From: Bacillus oleivorans | Lineage (GTDB): Bacteria > Bacillota > Bacilli > Bacillales > JC228 | Assembly: GCF_900207585.1 (NCBI RefSeq) | Contig: NZ_OAOP01000001.1 | Coordinates: 310,001-374,000 of the forward strand | Reading direction: 5' to 3' | Length of the DNA: 64,000 bases | Shown here: one piece after another, positions 54,589-63,210 of the stretch | Layout: the number at the start of each line of letters is the position of its first letter | How positions within the stretch are numbered: the first letter of the stretch is position 1 | The notes under the pieces: generated by a model | Database searches by the model: none | What the model was told of the DNA's origin: nothing | What the model saw: only the letters and a program-made list of their open reading frames with translations | Program-made: the position numbers and the translations under genes

Positions 54589-55011
54589 TTAAATCAATTG
54601 ATCTAAAGCAAACACATCATGGTTTTCAAATTCCTTGATGATTTTGGGAGTCAGCAAAAGGTTCATCTCATCCTTCGAACACCAGCGTGAATCAGTATGT
54701 TCCTTTGATAGGGTGACAATCTTGCTATTACTGCTGCATAAATAGGATAGCATCACAACTTGTTTAGTTGGATTTGGGTGAAAGGTGGTGGCATATAAAA
54801 TTCTCTCAACTGTAACACGTAACCCTGTTTCCTCCTGAACTTCTCGTACGAGGGCTGTTTCCAGATCTTCTCCAAATTCAATTTTCCCGCTAGCACATTC
54901 CCAAGTTCCGCCGCCAACTTCCTCTTCCTCTGCACGCTTTACAAGTAAAACCTTGCCCTCATTTACAATGACCCCTTTTACGACCACTAAGATTTTGTTT
55001 TCACGTATCAT
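54589..55011 (-). CDS. NUDIX hydrolase
   Basis: The 140-residue protein has the full Nudix box GKIEFGEDLETALVREVQEE followed by TGL at about residues 42-64 (GX5EX7REUXEEXGU), which binds metal and the diphosphate of nucleoside diphosphate-linked substrates. N-terminal beta-strands KILVVVKGVIVNEGKVLLVKR and a late Trp-rich segment fit the family. Substrate is unknown. The ATG lies close to 55011, with AAAGGTGCAAAGATG upstream. The 3' end is followed by a perfect palindrome. Confidence 0.88.
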   Translation of the reverse strand: MIRENKILVVVKGVIVNEGKVLLVKRAEEEEVGGGTWECASGKIEFGEDLETALVREVQEETGLRVTVERILYATTFHPNPTKQVVMLSYLCSSNSKIVTLSKEHTDSRWCSKDEMNLLLTPKIIKEFENHDVFALDQLI

Positions 55012-55140
55012 CTTTGCACCTTTATCTTTTTCTATTTATTATAACAGCCCGTCCTTTTTCCAAAAATACACATCCCGTATTTTTCCGAATAACTTCCCCC
55101 CAGAAGCAAACGCTAAAAACAAAAAATGGATCGGAACAGG

Positions 55141-55224
55141 GGGACGGTTCTTGCGTTTCAAAAGCGCAACAAAGGGACGGTTCTTGCGTCTCAGAAATGA
55201 GAATGAAACAAAAGAACCGTCCCT
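55141..55224. repeat. Two direct and one inverted copy of GGGACGGTTCTTGCG
   Basis: Copies start at 55141 (GGGACGGTTCTTGCGTTTCA) and 55174 (GGGACGGTTCTTGCGTCTCA), and the reverse form AAGAACCGTCCCT stands at 55212-55224. The second and third can form a hairpin. The element lies between the NUDIX promoter side and the next plus-strand gene, so it is not simply the end of one transcript. Confidence 0.85.
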
Positions 55225-55359
55225 CCGTTTCAAATATGACAGGTTTCGATATAAATTGACGTAATATTACAAGTTTTTCTTTGGCAAGTCGAAAAATTTA
55301 TGATAAGGTAAAATAATGTATATGTGATTGATGAATTTGTAGGGGGTCATTTCTCGAAC

Positions 55360-55955
55360 ATGAAAAGTGAACTTACACCAGGAGTAAAAATAAGTATAAC
55401 CAGATCCATCACGACTGCATTTGAGCAATATATGGCAAACATCGGGTGGAGCGACAAATTGTATAGCTTGCCTGAATTTGTGAAGGAATGGCGGATCTAC
55501 ATTGAAAATCATGCATCCTGGTATGATAAATTGAGCCATGAGGTGAAATCCTCTCCAGAATTCCACCAGTTTTTGGCGGATAAAATCAATGAAACGTTAG
55601 AAAAAATTCTGTCTGAGGAACCGTCGGAAGAACAAATGAAGGAAATGGAAGAGCTTGAGAAACAACTCGGCCGAGAAATTGACTACTCATGCAAGCTCGA
55701 AGCGAAATATTGGATTGAAACGCTTAAAAAAAAACAGAACAGCTAAAGCCTGCTTCTGAAAAAGATTTTCGCTACGCAGCTCTTCTGTATCACACGGCGT
55801 TCGACGAGGAACTGGTAGATAGAGGCTATACGAAGCAAGACCTCGACTACATCATAGAACTATCGCAAAAAAAGCTCTACATAGACGAGCTTCATCAGCA
55901 AAGTGAATGGGGCTTTGATCCGGACGATGACCATAATCACAAGCCGCTTCACTAG
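55360..55955 (+). pseudogene. Uncharacterised protein gene split by a frameshift at an A9 run
   Basis: The first part (55360-55746, 128 residues from ATG 55360, or 140 from GTG 55324) is coding-like and ends TLKKKQNS-stop right after nine A residues (55727-55735). If one A is inserted, the frame continues as TEQLKPASEKDFRYAALLYH, then a long helical, charged stretch to TAG 55953-55955 (EWGFDPDDDHNHKPLH). The two parts together would encode about 200 residues. Either a sequencing error in the homopolymer, a true pseudogene, or programmed/transcriptional slippage could explain it. I recognise no family; both parts look like a helical cytoplasmic protein. A terminator shared with lipA follows. 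Confidence 0.65.
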
Positions 55956-55980
55956 TAAATAGAGGGGACATCCCCAGTAA

Positions 55981-56017
55981 AAAAGCTCCCAGGCACCAGG
56001 CTTGGGGAGCTTTCGTT
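55981..56017. terminator. Bidirectional terminator between the split gene and lipA
   Basis: AAAAGCTCCC (55981-55990) pairs with GGGGAGCTTT (56004-56013) around a 13-base loop, with A- and T-runs outside the stem on either side. Confidence 0.8.
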
Positions 56018-56962
56018 TTAAAAATTAAAATCAACTTCTTTATTTTCCTGTTTTTCGTAACCTTTCATGTATGTAATTCTGCGTTGGATTGCAGAATTTG
56101 AGACTTGTTCATCAGCATGGTAAGAGGATCTCACTAATGGGCCAGATTCACAATGACGGAAACCTTTTTCTAGTGCGATTTCTTTTAATTCTTTAAATTC
56201 ATCTGGATGATAGTAGCGCTCGACAGGCAAGTGTTGTTTCGTCGGCTGTAAATACTGACCGATCGTCATGATATCGACATTGTGAGCCAGTAGGTCATCC
56301 ATTGCCTGCAGGATTTCTTCTTTTGTTTCGCCTAAACCAACCATAATACTGGATTTGGTTGGTGTATCTGGCGAAATCTCTTTCACTCGCTTCAATAATT
56401 CTAGAGAACGTTCATAAGTCGCTTTCGCACGTACACGTTTTGTTAGTCTGCGAACGGTTTCGATATTATGGTTAAAGATATCAGGCTTACTGTCCATCAA
56501 TGTATGTAGACTTTCATAATCACCTTTCATGTCTGAAGGCAGGACTTCAATCGTACATCCCGGATTTTTTCGGCGAATCGCGCGAACCGTTTCCGCAAAT
56601 ACGGCTGCACCGCCATCATTTAAATCATCACGGGCAACAGCAGTTACGACAACATGCTTTAACCCCATAATTTGAACTGAATCAGCAACACGTTCTGGTT
56701 CACCCCAGTCTAGCTCTGTTGGCATCCCCGTTTTAACGGCACAGAAACGGCATGCCCTCGTACAAATGTCGCCAAGAATCATAAATGTTGCGGTTTTTCG
56801 TTCACTCCAGCACTCATGGATGTTTGGGCAACGCGCTTCTTCACAAACAGTGTTGAGACGTTTTTCTCGCATTAATTTTTTTAAACCGGTAAAAGATTGG
56901 TTTGTATTAATTTTGGTTTTAAGCCATTCTGGTTTCCTCACATATTCTGTTTGCTTAGTCAT
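56018..56962 (-). CDS. lipA: Lipoyl synthase
   Basis: LipA is a radical-SAM enzyme that inserts two sulfur atoms into protein-bound octanoyl groups. The 314-residue protein has the auxiliary cluster motif [12 protein letters not shown] near residues 40-51, the radical-SAM motif CTRACRFC near 68-75, and the C-terminal ligand serine in RSSYHAD. Its start (56962) overlaps the stop of lipM by eight bases on the minus strand, so the two steps of lipoate assembly are coupled. Confidence 0.96.
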   Translation of the reverse strand: MTKQTEYVRKPEWLKTKINTNQSFTGLKKLMREKRLNTVCEEARCPNIHECWSERKTATFMILGDICTRACRFCAVKTGMPTELDWGEPERVADSVQIMGLKHVVVTAVARDDLNDGGAAVFAETVRAIRRKNPGCTIEVLPSDMKGDYESLHTLMDSKPDIFNHNIETVRRLTKRVRAKATYERSLELLKRVKEISPDTPTKSSIMVGLGETKEEILQAMDDLLAHNVDIMTIGQYLQPTKQHLPVERYYHPDEFKELKEIALEKGFRHCESGPLVRSSYHADEQVSNSAIQRRITYMKGYEKQENKEVDFNF

Positions 56963-57788
56963 TTCTGATCACCTCTTTAGCGTTTTGTACGGCCTGATGA
57001 TGTTGATCCTCATATTTTTTTGCAATTTTCTCTACTTCTTCCCATTGTGCTTGCGACAGTTCAAAAGGAATTGGATTGATTCCAAGCCCTTCTTTAAAAC
57101 CTTCCAGAAAAGCGGCTTCCACACGTTCTAAACTCACATCTTCTTGCTTAATTTCTCTAATGGCAGTTGCTTTTTGATGGAATTTCCCTTTTTTATTTTG
57201 ACGGATGGATTCATTGGGAAAGTTGAAAAGATCAAAAAGCAAATCAACATTCATGGAAATCGGAATCGATCCATGCTGCAATAAAGTTCCTTTTTTTCGG
57301 ATCTGAGCATTTCCAGATACTTTTTTCCCTTCATAAACAAGTTCATAAAAGGCTGGCCGCTCAAAACAAACAGCACTCGATTGATCCCTCTTTAATTGGT
57401 TGGAGTAGTCTACATCAATTCCAAGTTGTTTATACCCTAAGAGTAAGCCTTTTGAAAGTTTCAGATAGGCTTCTCTAATAGAAGAAGGGATATCCGGATG
57501 ATTCTCACTGATTACAATACTGTAAGTGAGTTCATCGTCATGAAGCACTGCACTGCCGCCTGTCATGCGACGTACGATTTCACATTTGTTTCGTTTAATT
57601 GCTTCTAAATGAATCGTTGAAAGATCCTGAAAGTATCCAAGTGATAGACTTGGATTTTTCCAACTATAAAAACGTAACGTTGGAGGAATGAGTCCATTAC
57701 TATTCCACTGAAGCAATGCTTCGTCTAACGCCATATTCATGGCTGCCGACATTGCATCAGTATGTAGAAATCCCCACTGCTGTTCCAT
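56955..57788 (-). CDS. lipM: Octanoyl-[acyl-carrier protein]:protein N-octanoyltransferase LipM
   Basis: LipM moves octanoate from acyl-ACP to GcvH as the first step of lipoyl assembly in Bacillus. The 277-residue protein has the LplA/LipB fold motifs [36 protein letters not shown], catalytic Cys141 in [20 protein letters not shown], and [20 protein letters not shown] with the conserved Lys. The Cys sets LipM apart from lipoate ligases. I chose ATG 57788, preceded by AAAGGAGGAAAG, over the frame start at 57833. In B. subtilis the gene lies elsewhere (yqhM); here it is coupled with lipA. Confidence 0.9.
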   Translation of the reverse strand: MEQQWGFLHTDAMSAAMNMALDEALLQWNSNGLIPPTLRFYSWKNPSLSLGYFQDLSTIHLEAIKRNKCEIVRRMTGGSAVLHDDELTYSIVISENHPDIPSSIREAYLKLSKGLLLGYKQLGIDVDYSNQLKRDQSSAVCFERPAFYELVYEGKKVSGNAQIRKKGTLLQHGSIPISMNVDLLFDLFNFPNESIRQNKKGKFHQKATAIREIKQEDVSLERVEAAFLEGFKEGLGINPIPFELSQAQWEEVEKIAKKYEDQHHQAVQNAKEVIRND

Positions 57789-57958
57789 TTGCTTTCCTCC
57801 TTTGTGATAAAAGACAAAGGGTTTAATTTTCAACCCAATTAAAACAATAACGCAAATGTCACCTTTTATAAAGGTCCTTTAGACTATTTGTCGGAACGGA
57901 AAGATTTGTTTAATTTTAGTTTGAAAATCAAATTAAATAAGTGGAAGGTTTTTGATTT

Positions 57959-58063
57959 ATGGTTGGTTTTAAAAAAGAAGAATTATTTGAGATTATTCAA
58001 AAAAAACATGTGACGAGTATTGTTTTCTCGATTACCAAAGAAGAAAATTACCGGATAGCATAA
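57959..58063 (+). CDS. Possible 34-residue protein
   Basis: A short frame, MVGFKKEELFEIIQKKHVTS then IVFSITKEENYRIA, is preceded by GGAAGG at ten bases. It sits in the otherwise gene-free 370 bases between lipM and hmp (both on the minus strand). It might be a small protein or the remnant of a larger gene; nothing else supports it. Confidence 0.25.
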   Translation: MVGFKKEELFEIIQKKHVTSIVFSITKEENYRIA

Positions 58064-58120
58064 AAATCGGGGGGACATTACCTTACAGAAGCACATTAGT
58101 ATTTTAATTGATTGAGTGGA

Positions 58121-58150
58121 GTAGGGAGGGGGTCTGTCACCCCCTCCTAC
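58121..58150 (-). terminator. Hairpin after hmp
   Basis: GTAGGGAGGGGGT (58121-58133) pairs with ACCCCCTCCTAC (58139-58150) around CTGTC. It lies eight bases beyond the hmp stop on the minus strand. There is no T-run, so termination may be weak. Confidence 0.55.
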
Positions 58151-58158
58151 TTAATTTA

Positions 58159-59388
58159 TTAGTTGGCCAAAACTTCTTCTGGCTGCTGAATACTCATAGA
58201 AGGTCCAAAGAACTCAAAGTGGATTTGATTCTCAGACACTCCCATTTCCTTGAGAGTAGCATAGATATGCTTCATAAAGCTAACAGGACCGCAGAAGTAA
58301 AACTGACTTTTTGCCACATTTGGTACAATTTCATCTAACCATTCTTTTGTTACAAAGCCCTCTTTATGGAAACGTCCTTCTTGCTTATCCTCATCAGTAG
58401 GCGCACTATAGCAAGCATAATACTGAAGTGTCGGATGGTTTAAGTTTTTCGCTAAAATATCTTCACGGAATGCATGAACCTGACCGTTGCGAACGGCCTG
58501 AACCATCACGATTTCACGCTCCGGCTGAGTCTCGAGTACGTGATTCATCATACTCATTAAAGGAGTTGTTCCGACTCCTCCAGCTAGGAGAACAATTGGA
58601 TCGTTAGAGTCTATTTCAATCGTAAAATCACCGGCTGGTGCACTTGCTAACAGCTGGTCACCCTCATTGATTTGGTCATGTAAAAAGTTCGTAACGACAC
58701 CATCTGGATGAAAGCCGTCCTTTTCACGCTTCACGCTAATCCGGTAGTAGTCTCTGCCAGGTACGTCAGATAAGCTGTACTGACGAATATGGGTATATTC
58801 TTCCCCAGGAATCTGATCTAATTTTAAACTGATATATTGTCCGGGGATAAAGCTTGGCAGTGCACGATTATCAACTGGTTTTAAGTAGAAAGATGTAATC
58901 TCGTCACTTTCTTTAACTTTTTGAACAACTGAAAATGGAATAAAATCATCCCAGCCAGCCGCGTCATACATTTCTTTTTCCACACCGATAAAGGCATCCG
59001 CAATCACTCCATAAGCCTCAGCCCACGCATTAATAATTTCATCAGTAGCCGCATCGCCAAAAACATCCTTGATCGCCGCAAGCAGGTTTTCGCCGACAAT
59101 TGGATAATGCTCCGGTTTAACCCCAAGACTTCTATGTTTATGAGCAATTTGTTTCACAACCGGAATAATTTCTTCTAAACGGTCAATGTAAACAGCCGCT
59201 ACATATACCGTATTCGCTAAAGCGGTTTGCTGTCTGCCTTTCCGTTGGTTCGCATGATTAAAAATATTCAATAATTCAGGGTGGTTTTCAAACATCATTT
59301 GATAGAATCTCTTCGTAATTTTTGTCCCATGTTCCTCTAACACTGGAACCGTAGACTTCACAATATCAATCGTTTTTTGACTTAACAT
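58159..59388 (-). CDS. hmp: Flavohemoprotein, nitric oxide dioxygenase
   Basis: Hmp converts nitric oxide and oxygen to nitrate in the cytoplasm, using NADPH. The 409-residue protein has a globin domain (about 1-140; proximal His85 in QIAHKHRSLGVKPEHY), a ferredoxin-reductase-type FAD domain (about 150-260; IRQYSLSDVPG) and an NAD(P)-binding domain (about 265-400; VLLAGGVGTTPLMSMMNHV and FYFCGPVSFM). Two 23-bp palindromes upstream fit NsrR sites, and nsrR itself lies 0.9 kb away, so it is most likely NO-induced. AAGAGGTGACC precedes the ATG. Confidence 0.95.
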   Translation of the reverse strand: MLSQKTIDIVKSTVPVLEEHGTKITKRFYQMMFENHPELLNIFNHANQRKGRQQTALANTVYVAAVYIDRLEEIIPVVKQIAHKHRSLGVKPEHYPIVGENLLAAIKDVFGDAATDEIINAWAEAYGVIADAFIGVEKEMYDAAGWDDFIPFSVVQKVKESDEITSFYLKPVDNRALPSFIPGQYISLKLDQIPGEEYTHIRQYSLSDVPGRDYYRISVKREKDGFHPDGVVTNFLHDQINEGDQLLASAPAGDFTIEIDSNDPIVLLAGGVGTTPLMSMMNHVLETQPEREIVMVQAVRNGQVHAFREDILAKNLNHPTLQYYACYSAPTDEDKQEGRFHKEGFVTKEWLDEIVPNVAKSQFYFCGPVSFMKHIYATLKEMGVSENQIHFEFFGPSMSIQQPEEVLAN

Positions 59389-59407
59389 ATCAGGTCACCT
59401 CTTGTAA

Positions 59408-59430
59408 AAGATGTATTACAAATATATCTT
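59408..59430 (-). promoter_or_regulatory. Probable NsrR operator 1 before hmp
   Basis: A 23-bp near-palindrome with half-sites AAGATGTATTA and AAATATATCTT around a central C lies 20 bases upstream of the hmp start, next to its ribosome binding site. The ATRTATYTT-type half-site resembles the reported Bacillus NsrR operator consensus. Binding here would block transcription. Confidence 0.65.
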
Positions 59431-59448
59431 TACATGAATCTCGATTAA

Positions 59449-59471
59449 AAGATATATAACAAATACATCTT
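59449..59471 (-). promoter_or_regulatory. Probable NsrR operator 2 before hmp
   Basis: A second 23-bp near-palindrome, half-sites AAGATATATAA and AAATACATCTT around a central C, lies 41 bases from the first (centre to centre), about four helical turns, which would allow cooperative binding on one DNA face. Confidence 0.65.
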
Positions 59472-59509
59472 TAACAAATCCGACAAATCTTCTTGGCAAT
59501 TTTGTGAAT

Positions 59510-59565
59510 GAAACAGAGGGACGGTTCTTGCGTTTCATGAAACGCAAGAACCGTCCCTCTGTTTC
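59510..59565. repeat. Perfect 56-bp palindrome, GAAACAGAGGGACGG arm
   Basis: The arm starts GAAACAGAGGGACGGTTCTT, continues GCGTTTCA, and is followed directly by its exact complement, giving a possible 28-bp stem. It is the longest copy of the GGGACGGTTCTTGCG family in the window. It lies between the spx 3' side and the hmp operators and may act as a terminator for spx. Confidence 0.92.
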
Positions 59566-59649
59566 AAAAAAAGGATCCTTTTTGAACAATAAAATGCTCT
59601 AAAGGATCCTCGATATATAAACTATGGTAGGGAAAACCTAAAGGAATGA

Positions 59650-60045
59650 TTAGTCGACCATCTTCAAAAATTCATAACGCTCGTATTCACGAATTTTACG
59701 AGGCAGGAATCTGCGAATCTCATCTTCGTTATACCCAACATTTAATCTTTTTTCATCCATGATGATCGGTCTGCGCAGCATAGATGGGTTATCATGAATT
59801 AATTGATATAATTCCTTAAGCGGAAGCGTGTCGATGTCTACATTAAGCTTTTGGAAAGCCTTAGATTTTGTTGAAATAATTTCTTCTGTTCCATCTTCTG
59901 TCATGCGCAGTATTTCTTTAATTTCATTAATTGTAAGCGGCTGAGAGAAGATGTTTCTTTCAATATAATCAACTTCATGCTCTTCCAGCCATGCTTTGGC
60001 TTTGCGGCATGATGTACAGCTTGGTGATGTATATAAAATTACCAT
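59650..60045 (-). CDS. spx: Spx/MgsR-type transcriptional regulator of the ArsC family
   Basis: Spx proteins bind the RNA polymerase alpha subunit and redirect it under disulfide stress. The 131-residue protein has the redox switch C10-x-x-C13 ([10 protein letters not shown]), the ArsC-like fold, and the conserved C-terminal region [20 protein letters not shown]. Length equals that of B. subtilis Spx. MgsR is a paralogue of similar size, so the gene name is probable, not certain. I chose ATG 60045, with AGGGGTG upstream. Its location between hmp and nsrR suggests a linked redox/NO response. Confidence 0.88.
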   Translation of the reverse strand: MVILYTSPSCTSCRKAKAWLEEHEVDYIERNIFSQPLTINEIKEILRMTEDGTEEIISTKSKAFQKLNVDIDTLPLKELYQLIHDNPSMLRRPIIMDEKRLNVGYNEDEIRRFLPRKIREYERYEFLKMVD

Positions 60046-60302
60046 AATGATAACACCCCTAACTAAAAAGTAGTAAAATCCCATTTTTCATTCTAAATCT
60101 TCTCAGTCTTATCGGAAATAGTCCATAAGCCTCAAAATAGTAAATCTAGAATTCGAGACAATTATATACCCGTAGAAATCCAATGTCAATAGTCTGAATT
60201 TATGTACCTCAACAAACTATAAACGCCAAGCATCGCACATATATTTTTCCAGCAACCTGTAGTAAACTTATAGAATATACTTCCCCTTATAAGGAGGAAA
60301 CA

Positions 60303-60737
60303 ATGAGACTGACACAGTTTTCCGATTACTCGTTGCGAGTGCTCATGTTTTTAGCAACCGCCCCTAAAGATGAACTGAGCAGCATCCAGCAAATTGCAGA
60401 TGCTTACGGAATCTCTAAAAACCATTTAATGAAGGTAACCCACCAGCTGGGAAAATGGGGATTTGTCGAGACCATCCGCGGCCGCAATGGGGGACTGCGT
60501 TTAGCAAAGGATCCTAAGGATATCAATGTTGGCGAGGTTGTCCGCCATACAGAAGAGGATTTTCATGTGGTAGAATGCTTTGACACAGGAGCATGTGTAC
60601 TGGCTGATATCTGCCACTTAAGAGGAGTCCTCGGCAAAGCACTGCAGGCCTTTTTCGAGGTGTTAGACGAGTACACGTTAGCAGATTTAACCCAAAATCG
60701 CTCCTATCTGCAAACACTTTTAATGAAAAGTGAATAG
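60303..60737 (+). CDS. nsrR: NO-sensing transcriptional repressor NsrR (Rrf2 family)
   Basis: NsrR is an iron-sulfur repressor that releases its targets when nitric oxide damages the cluster. The 144-residue protein shows the Rrf2 winged helix (about 1-80; QQIADAYGISKNHLMKVTHQ) with the NsrR form RGRNGGLRLAKDP, and the three cluster cysteines C92, C98 and C104 (ECFDTGACVLADIC). AAGGAGGAAAC precedes the ATG. hmp, with two fitting palindromes, is the clear nearby target. A terminator follows. Confidence 0.95.
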   Translation: MRLTQFSDYSLRVLMFLATAPKDELSSIQQIADAYGISKNHLMKVTHQLGKWGFVETIRGRNGGLRLAKDPKDINVGEVVRHTEEDFHVVECFDTGACVLADICHLRGVLGKALQAFFEVLDEYTLADLTQNRSYLQTLLMKSE

Positions 60738-60745
60738 CATAGATG

Positions 60746-60775
60746 AAAAGGTTACTGACAAGTAGCCTTTTTTTA
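60746..60775 (+). terminator. Terminator of nsrR
   Basis: AAAGGTTACT pairs with AGTAGCCTTT (one G-T) around a short loop, followed by a T-run. Confidence 0.75.
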
Positions 60776-60837
60776 TATAAAAATTAATCTATTAACAAAA
60801 AACAGACTCATTTTGCATAAACCATACCCCGATTTAT

Positions 60838-60970
60838 CGAACTTAACATTTTTAACCGAACTCAGAGTCATTTAACCGAACTCAGGACCTGTTTAACCGA
60901 ACTTAGCCATCGAATTACCGAACTCAGAGTCATTTAACCGAACTCAGCCCCATTTAACCAAACTCAACCC
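60838..60970. repeat. Short tandem array of six or seven units, core TTTAACCGAACTCAG
   Basis: Units of 19-22 bases read ATTTAACCGAACTCAGAGTC and near variants; the left and right edges are degenerate (CGAACTTAACATT, TTAACCAAACTCAACCC). Orientation equals that at 19.3 and 46.3 kb. It lies in the 360-base gap between nsrR and the HAD gene. The rest of the gap is AT-rich and holds the promoter side of the HAD gene. Confidence 0.88.
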
Positions 60971-61096
60971 ACCTATTTACCAAAACCCAGCCGACCCAAC
61001 CACCGTTACTCTATAAAATTTTCCCCTTAACAAACCCCAACTTTTGTGATAGGATAGAAAAAATTTACCCAAAAAAAGAGAGGAAGGGCGAAAGGA

Positions 61097-61753
61097 ATGG
61101 GAAAACGAGTAATCTTATTTGATTTAGATGGAACGCTGCACGACAGTGAGTCAGTGTATGTCAATGCTTTTGAAACGAGTTTTATGGACCATCAGGATCG
61201 CCCGCTTACTCCAGCAGAGCGAGCCTACCTAGTGGGGAAACCGCTCGAGCGCGTGTTAGACCAGTGGCTGCCAGACAAGAAAGCATCCTTTCTTACTACC
61301 TTTTTCAAAAACTACGAAAGTCTTTCTCATCTCTGCAAGCCGTATGAAGGAGTCATCCCATTGATCCAGAGCCTGCACGATCAGGATTATAAACTCGGGA
61401 TTGTTTCTTCGAAAATAGGAAAATATGTAAAAGCAGAAATGGAGTCAACCGGTCTGCTCCCATTCTTCCAAGAATTTGTTTGTGTCGACGATGTGAAAAA
61501 TCCGAAACCAGACGCTGAGCCAATCCATGCGATTATGGACCTGATGGGCGGGGTTGACCAGAACAAATGTCTGTTTATCGGTGACCAATGGTCAGATATG
61601 AAAGCTGCTAAGAATGCAGGAATTACAGGAGTCGGCGCCACCTGGGGAGAAGGCGAAGCGGCCAAACTGCTCGAACACGGAGCTAAATACATTCTAACGG
61701 AACCGCACAAGCTCTTTCATCTCTTACAGGTAAAATTCACACATGTTTCTTAA
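61097..61753 (+). CDS. HAD superfamily phosphatase (phosphoglycolate phosphatase-like)
   Basis: The 218-residue protein has HAD motif I in LFDLDGTLHDSES (Asp nucleophile and acid/base at about residues 8-10), an alpha-helical cap (about 15-80), motif II in LGIVSSKIG, motif III with Lys155-type KPDAEP, and motif IV in FIGDQWSDMKAAKNAG. Substrates may be phosphoglycolate, phosphosugars or pyrophosphate; this cannot be narrowed. AGAGAGGAAGGGCGAAAGG precedes the ATG. Confidence 0.9.
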   Translation: MGKRVILFDLDGTLHDSESVYVNAFETSFMDHQDRPLTPAERAYLVGKPLERVLDQWLPDKKASFLTTFFKNYESLSHLCKPYEGVIPLIQSLHDQDYKLGIVSSKIGKYVKAEMESTGLLPFFQEFVCVDDVKNPKPDAEPIHAIMDLMGGVDQNKCLFIGDQWSDMKAAKNAGITGVGATWGEGEAAKLLEHGAKYILTEPHKLFHLLQVKFTHVS

Positions 61754-61829
61754 ACCAAACGAGACTTATGTAAACGGTGGGGATCCTTCCCACTGTTCAT
61801 ACTGCTCTCATACCTCTCTGTACAACACC

Positions 61830-62315
61830 TCAAACTTCTCTTCGATCATTTTCCAGCCATCTTTCCCTCTTGTTTATTAAGTGTACCAAGATTCGGACTA
61901 CTATCATTAGTAAAAAATTGCTAATAAACGTGTAGATCCAGTTCCATGTATTGTATTCAATCAAATCTGTATATCTTTCCAATAGAACCTCAACAATGGT
62001 TAAAGCAGTGGTATACAATGCACATTGAAGAGCTATGCCGATATACCTTGAATGACGTGTTGTCTGAAAAAAGTACATGCAGACAACTGGAAAAAGAACA
62101 TATTCGTAAAGAATACTGACTTCGAAATATTCACTTAAAAATCTAACGGGATATCTCAGCATTTTTTCTTCTACAACAAAAACGCCAATAAACGTTGAAA
62201 AATAGGCACTCAACAAGAAAACTAATAGCGTGTCTTTAATAAATGGTTTTCTTACACCGAAAAATAATAATACAACTCCGATTAGAAGTAATGTCCACAA
62301 AATCGCCTTATCCAT
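61830..62315 (-). CDS. CBO0543-type membrane protein
   Basis: The 161-residue protein has five membrane segments and the pattern SEYFEVSILYEYVLFPVVCM followed by a Glu-containing helix VEVLLERYTDLIEYNTWNWI, typical of the CBO0543 family common in Bacillaceae and Clostridia. Function is unknown. GAGGCG precedes the ATG at 62315. Confidence 0.75.
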   Translation of the reverse strand: MDKAILWTLLLIGVVLLFFGVRKPFIKDTLLVFLLSAYFSTFIGVFVVEEKMLRYPVRFLSEYFEVSILYEYVLFPVVCMYFFQTTRHSRYIGIALQCALYTTALTIVEVLLERYTDLIEYNTWNWIYTFISNFLLMIVVRILVHLINKRERWLENDRREV

Positions 62316-62502
62316 AAAAAATTCGCCTCAATTATTAATTTACTCTTAATTAGTATGACCAAATTCCTGTTATTTACATTTCTCCTATATAAAAAGCCGA
62401 TTGATCAAACGTTTGTTTAAAAAATCTTTTTCCCAAAAACTTGTAGTAATCTGTCCATTTCCTTCGTCTATTTAATAGGGAGACAAAAAGGAGGAACTGA
62501 AT

Positions 62503-63210
62503 TTGATTACGATTCGAGATTTGAAGCATGAATTTGTGATTGGTAAAAAGAATAAAAAGCAAGTCATTCCCGTCTTAAATTCGGTCAATTTACATATAGA
62601 AGAAGGCGAGATTGTAACAATCCTGGGAAGAAGCGGCTCAGGAAAATCAACGCTTTTGAACCTGATTAGCGGCTACATGAAGCCGACAGCAGGCACGATA
62701 CACATCTTGAACCAGGATGTGACCAACCTCTCAGAAGGGGAGTGGGCGGACTTTCGCCTGCAGCATATCGGCTTTATTTTTCAAAGCTTTCAGCTCATCC
62801 CCAGTATGACGGCATTTCAAAATGTAGAGCTGCCCCTAAAAATGAAGGGAATGGAAAAAACTAAGCGCCTCGCTAAAGTTGAGGAAACATTAGAAAAAGT
62901 GGGACTTGCTGAGTTCGCAGGCTTTTACCCAAGTGAGCTCTCTGGCGGACAGCAGCAAAGGGTCGGGATTGCCCGTGCCCTTGTAGGAGAACCAAAAATC
63001 ATTTTAGCCGATGAACCGACAGGAAGTTTAGATGTAGAAACGGAAAACGAATTTTTAACATTAATCCATCAGTTAAATCAGAACGAAGGCATTACTTTTT
63101 TAGTCATCACGCATGACAGAGAGGTAGCTAAGATTGGCCATCGAAGTGTGACGATTGCGAACGGAACGATCAGCGAGAGCGGGGGCGAGAAACGTGCGAT
63201 TCAGAGATAA
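62503..63210 (+). CDS. ABC transporter ATP-binding protein (MacB/LolD type)
   Basis: The 235-residue ATPase has Walker [10 protein letters not shown] (42-50), signature LSGGQQQR (146-153), Walker B IILADEP (166-172) and the H-loop in ITHDRE. The form DEPTGSLD after Walker B and the FtsX-like partner identify the MacB/LolD/FtsE mechanotransmission group. It starts at TTG 62503 after AAAGGAGG. It overlaps the permease gene by 17 bases. Confidence 0.93.
   Translation: MITIRDLKHEFVIGKKNKKQVIPVLNSVNLHIEEGEIVTILGRSGSGKSTLLNLISGYMKPTAGTIHILNQDVTNLSEGEWADFRLQHIGFIFQSFQLIPSMTAFQNVELPLKMKGMEKTKRLAKVEETLEKVGLAEFAGFYPSELSGGQQQRVGIARALVGEPKIILADEPTGSLDVETENEFLTLIHQLNQNEGITFLVITHDREVAKIGHRSVTIANGTISESGGEKRAIQR

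Noticed and set aside
55014-55264. Frames of 64-103 residues with SCVSKAQQRDGSCVS or KRKNRPFVA motifs
   Set aside because: They are translations of the GGGACGGTTCTTGCG repeat copies, not genes.
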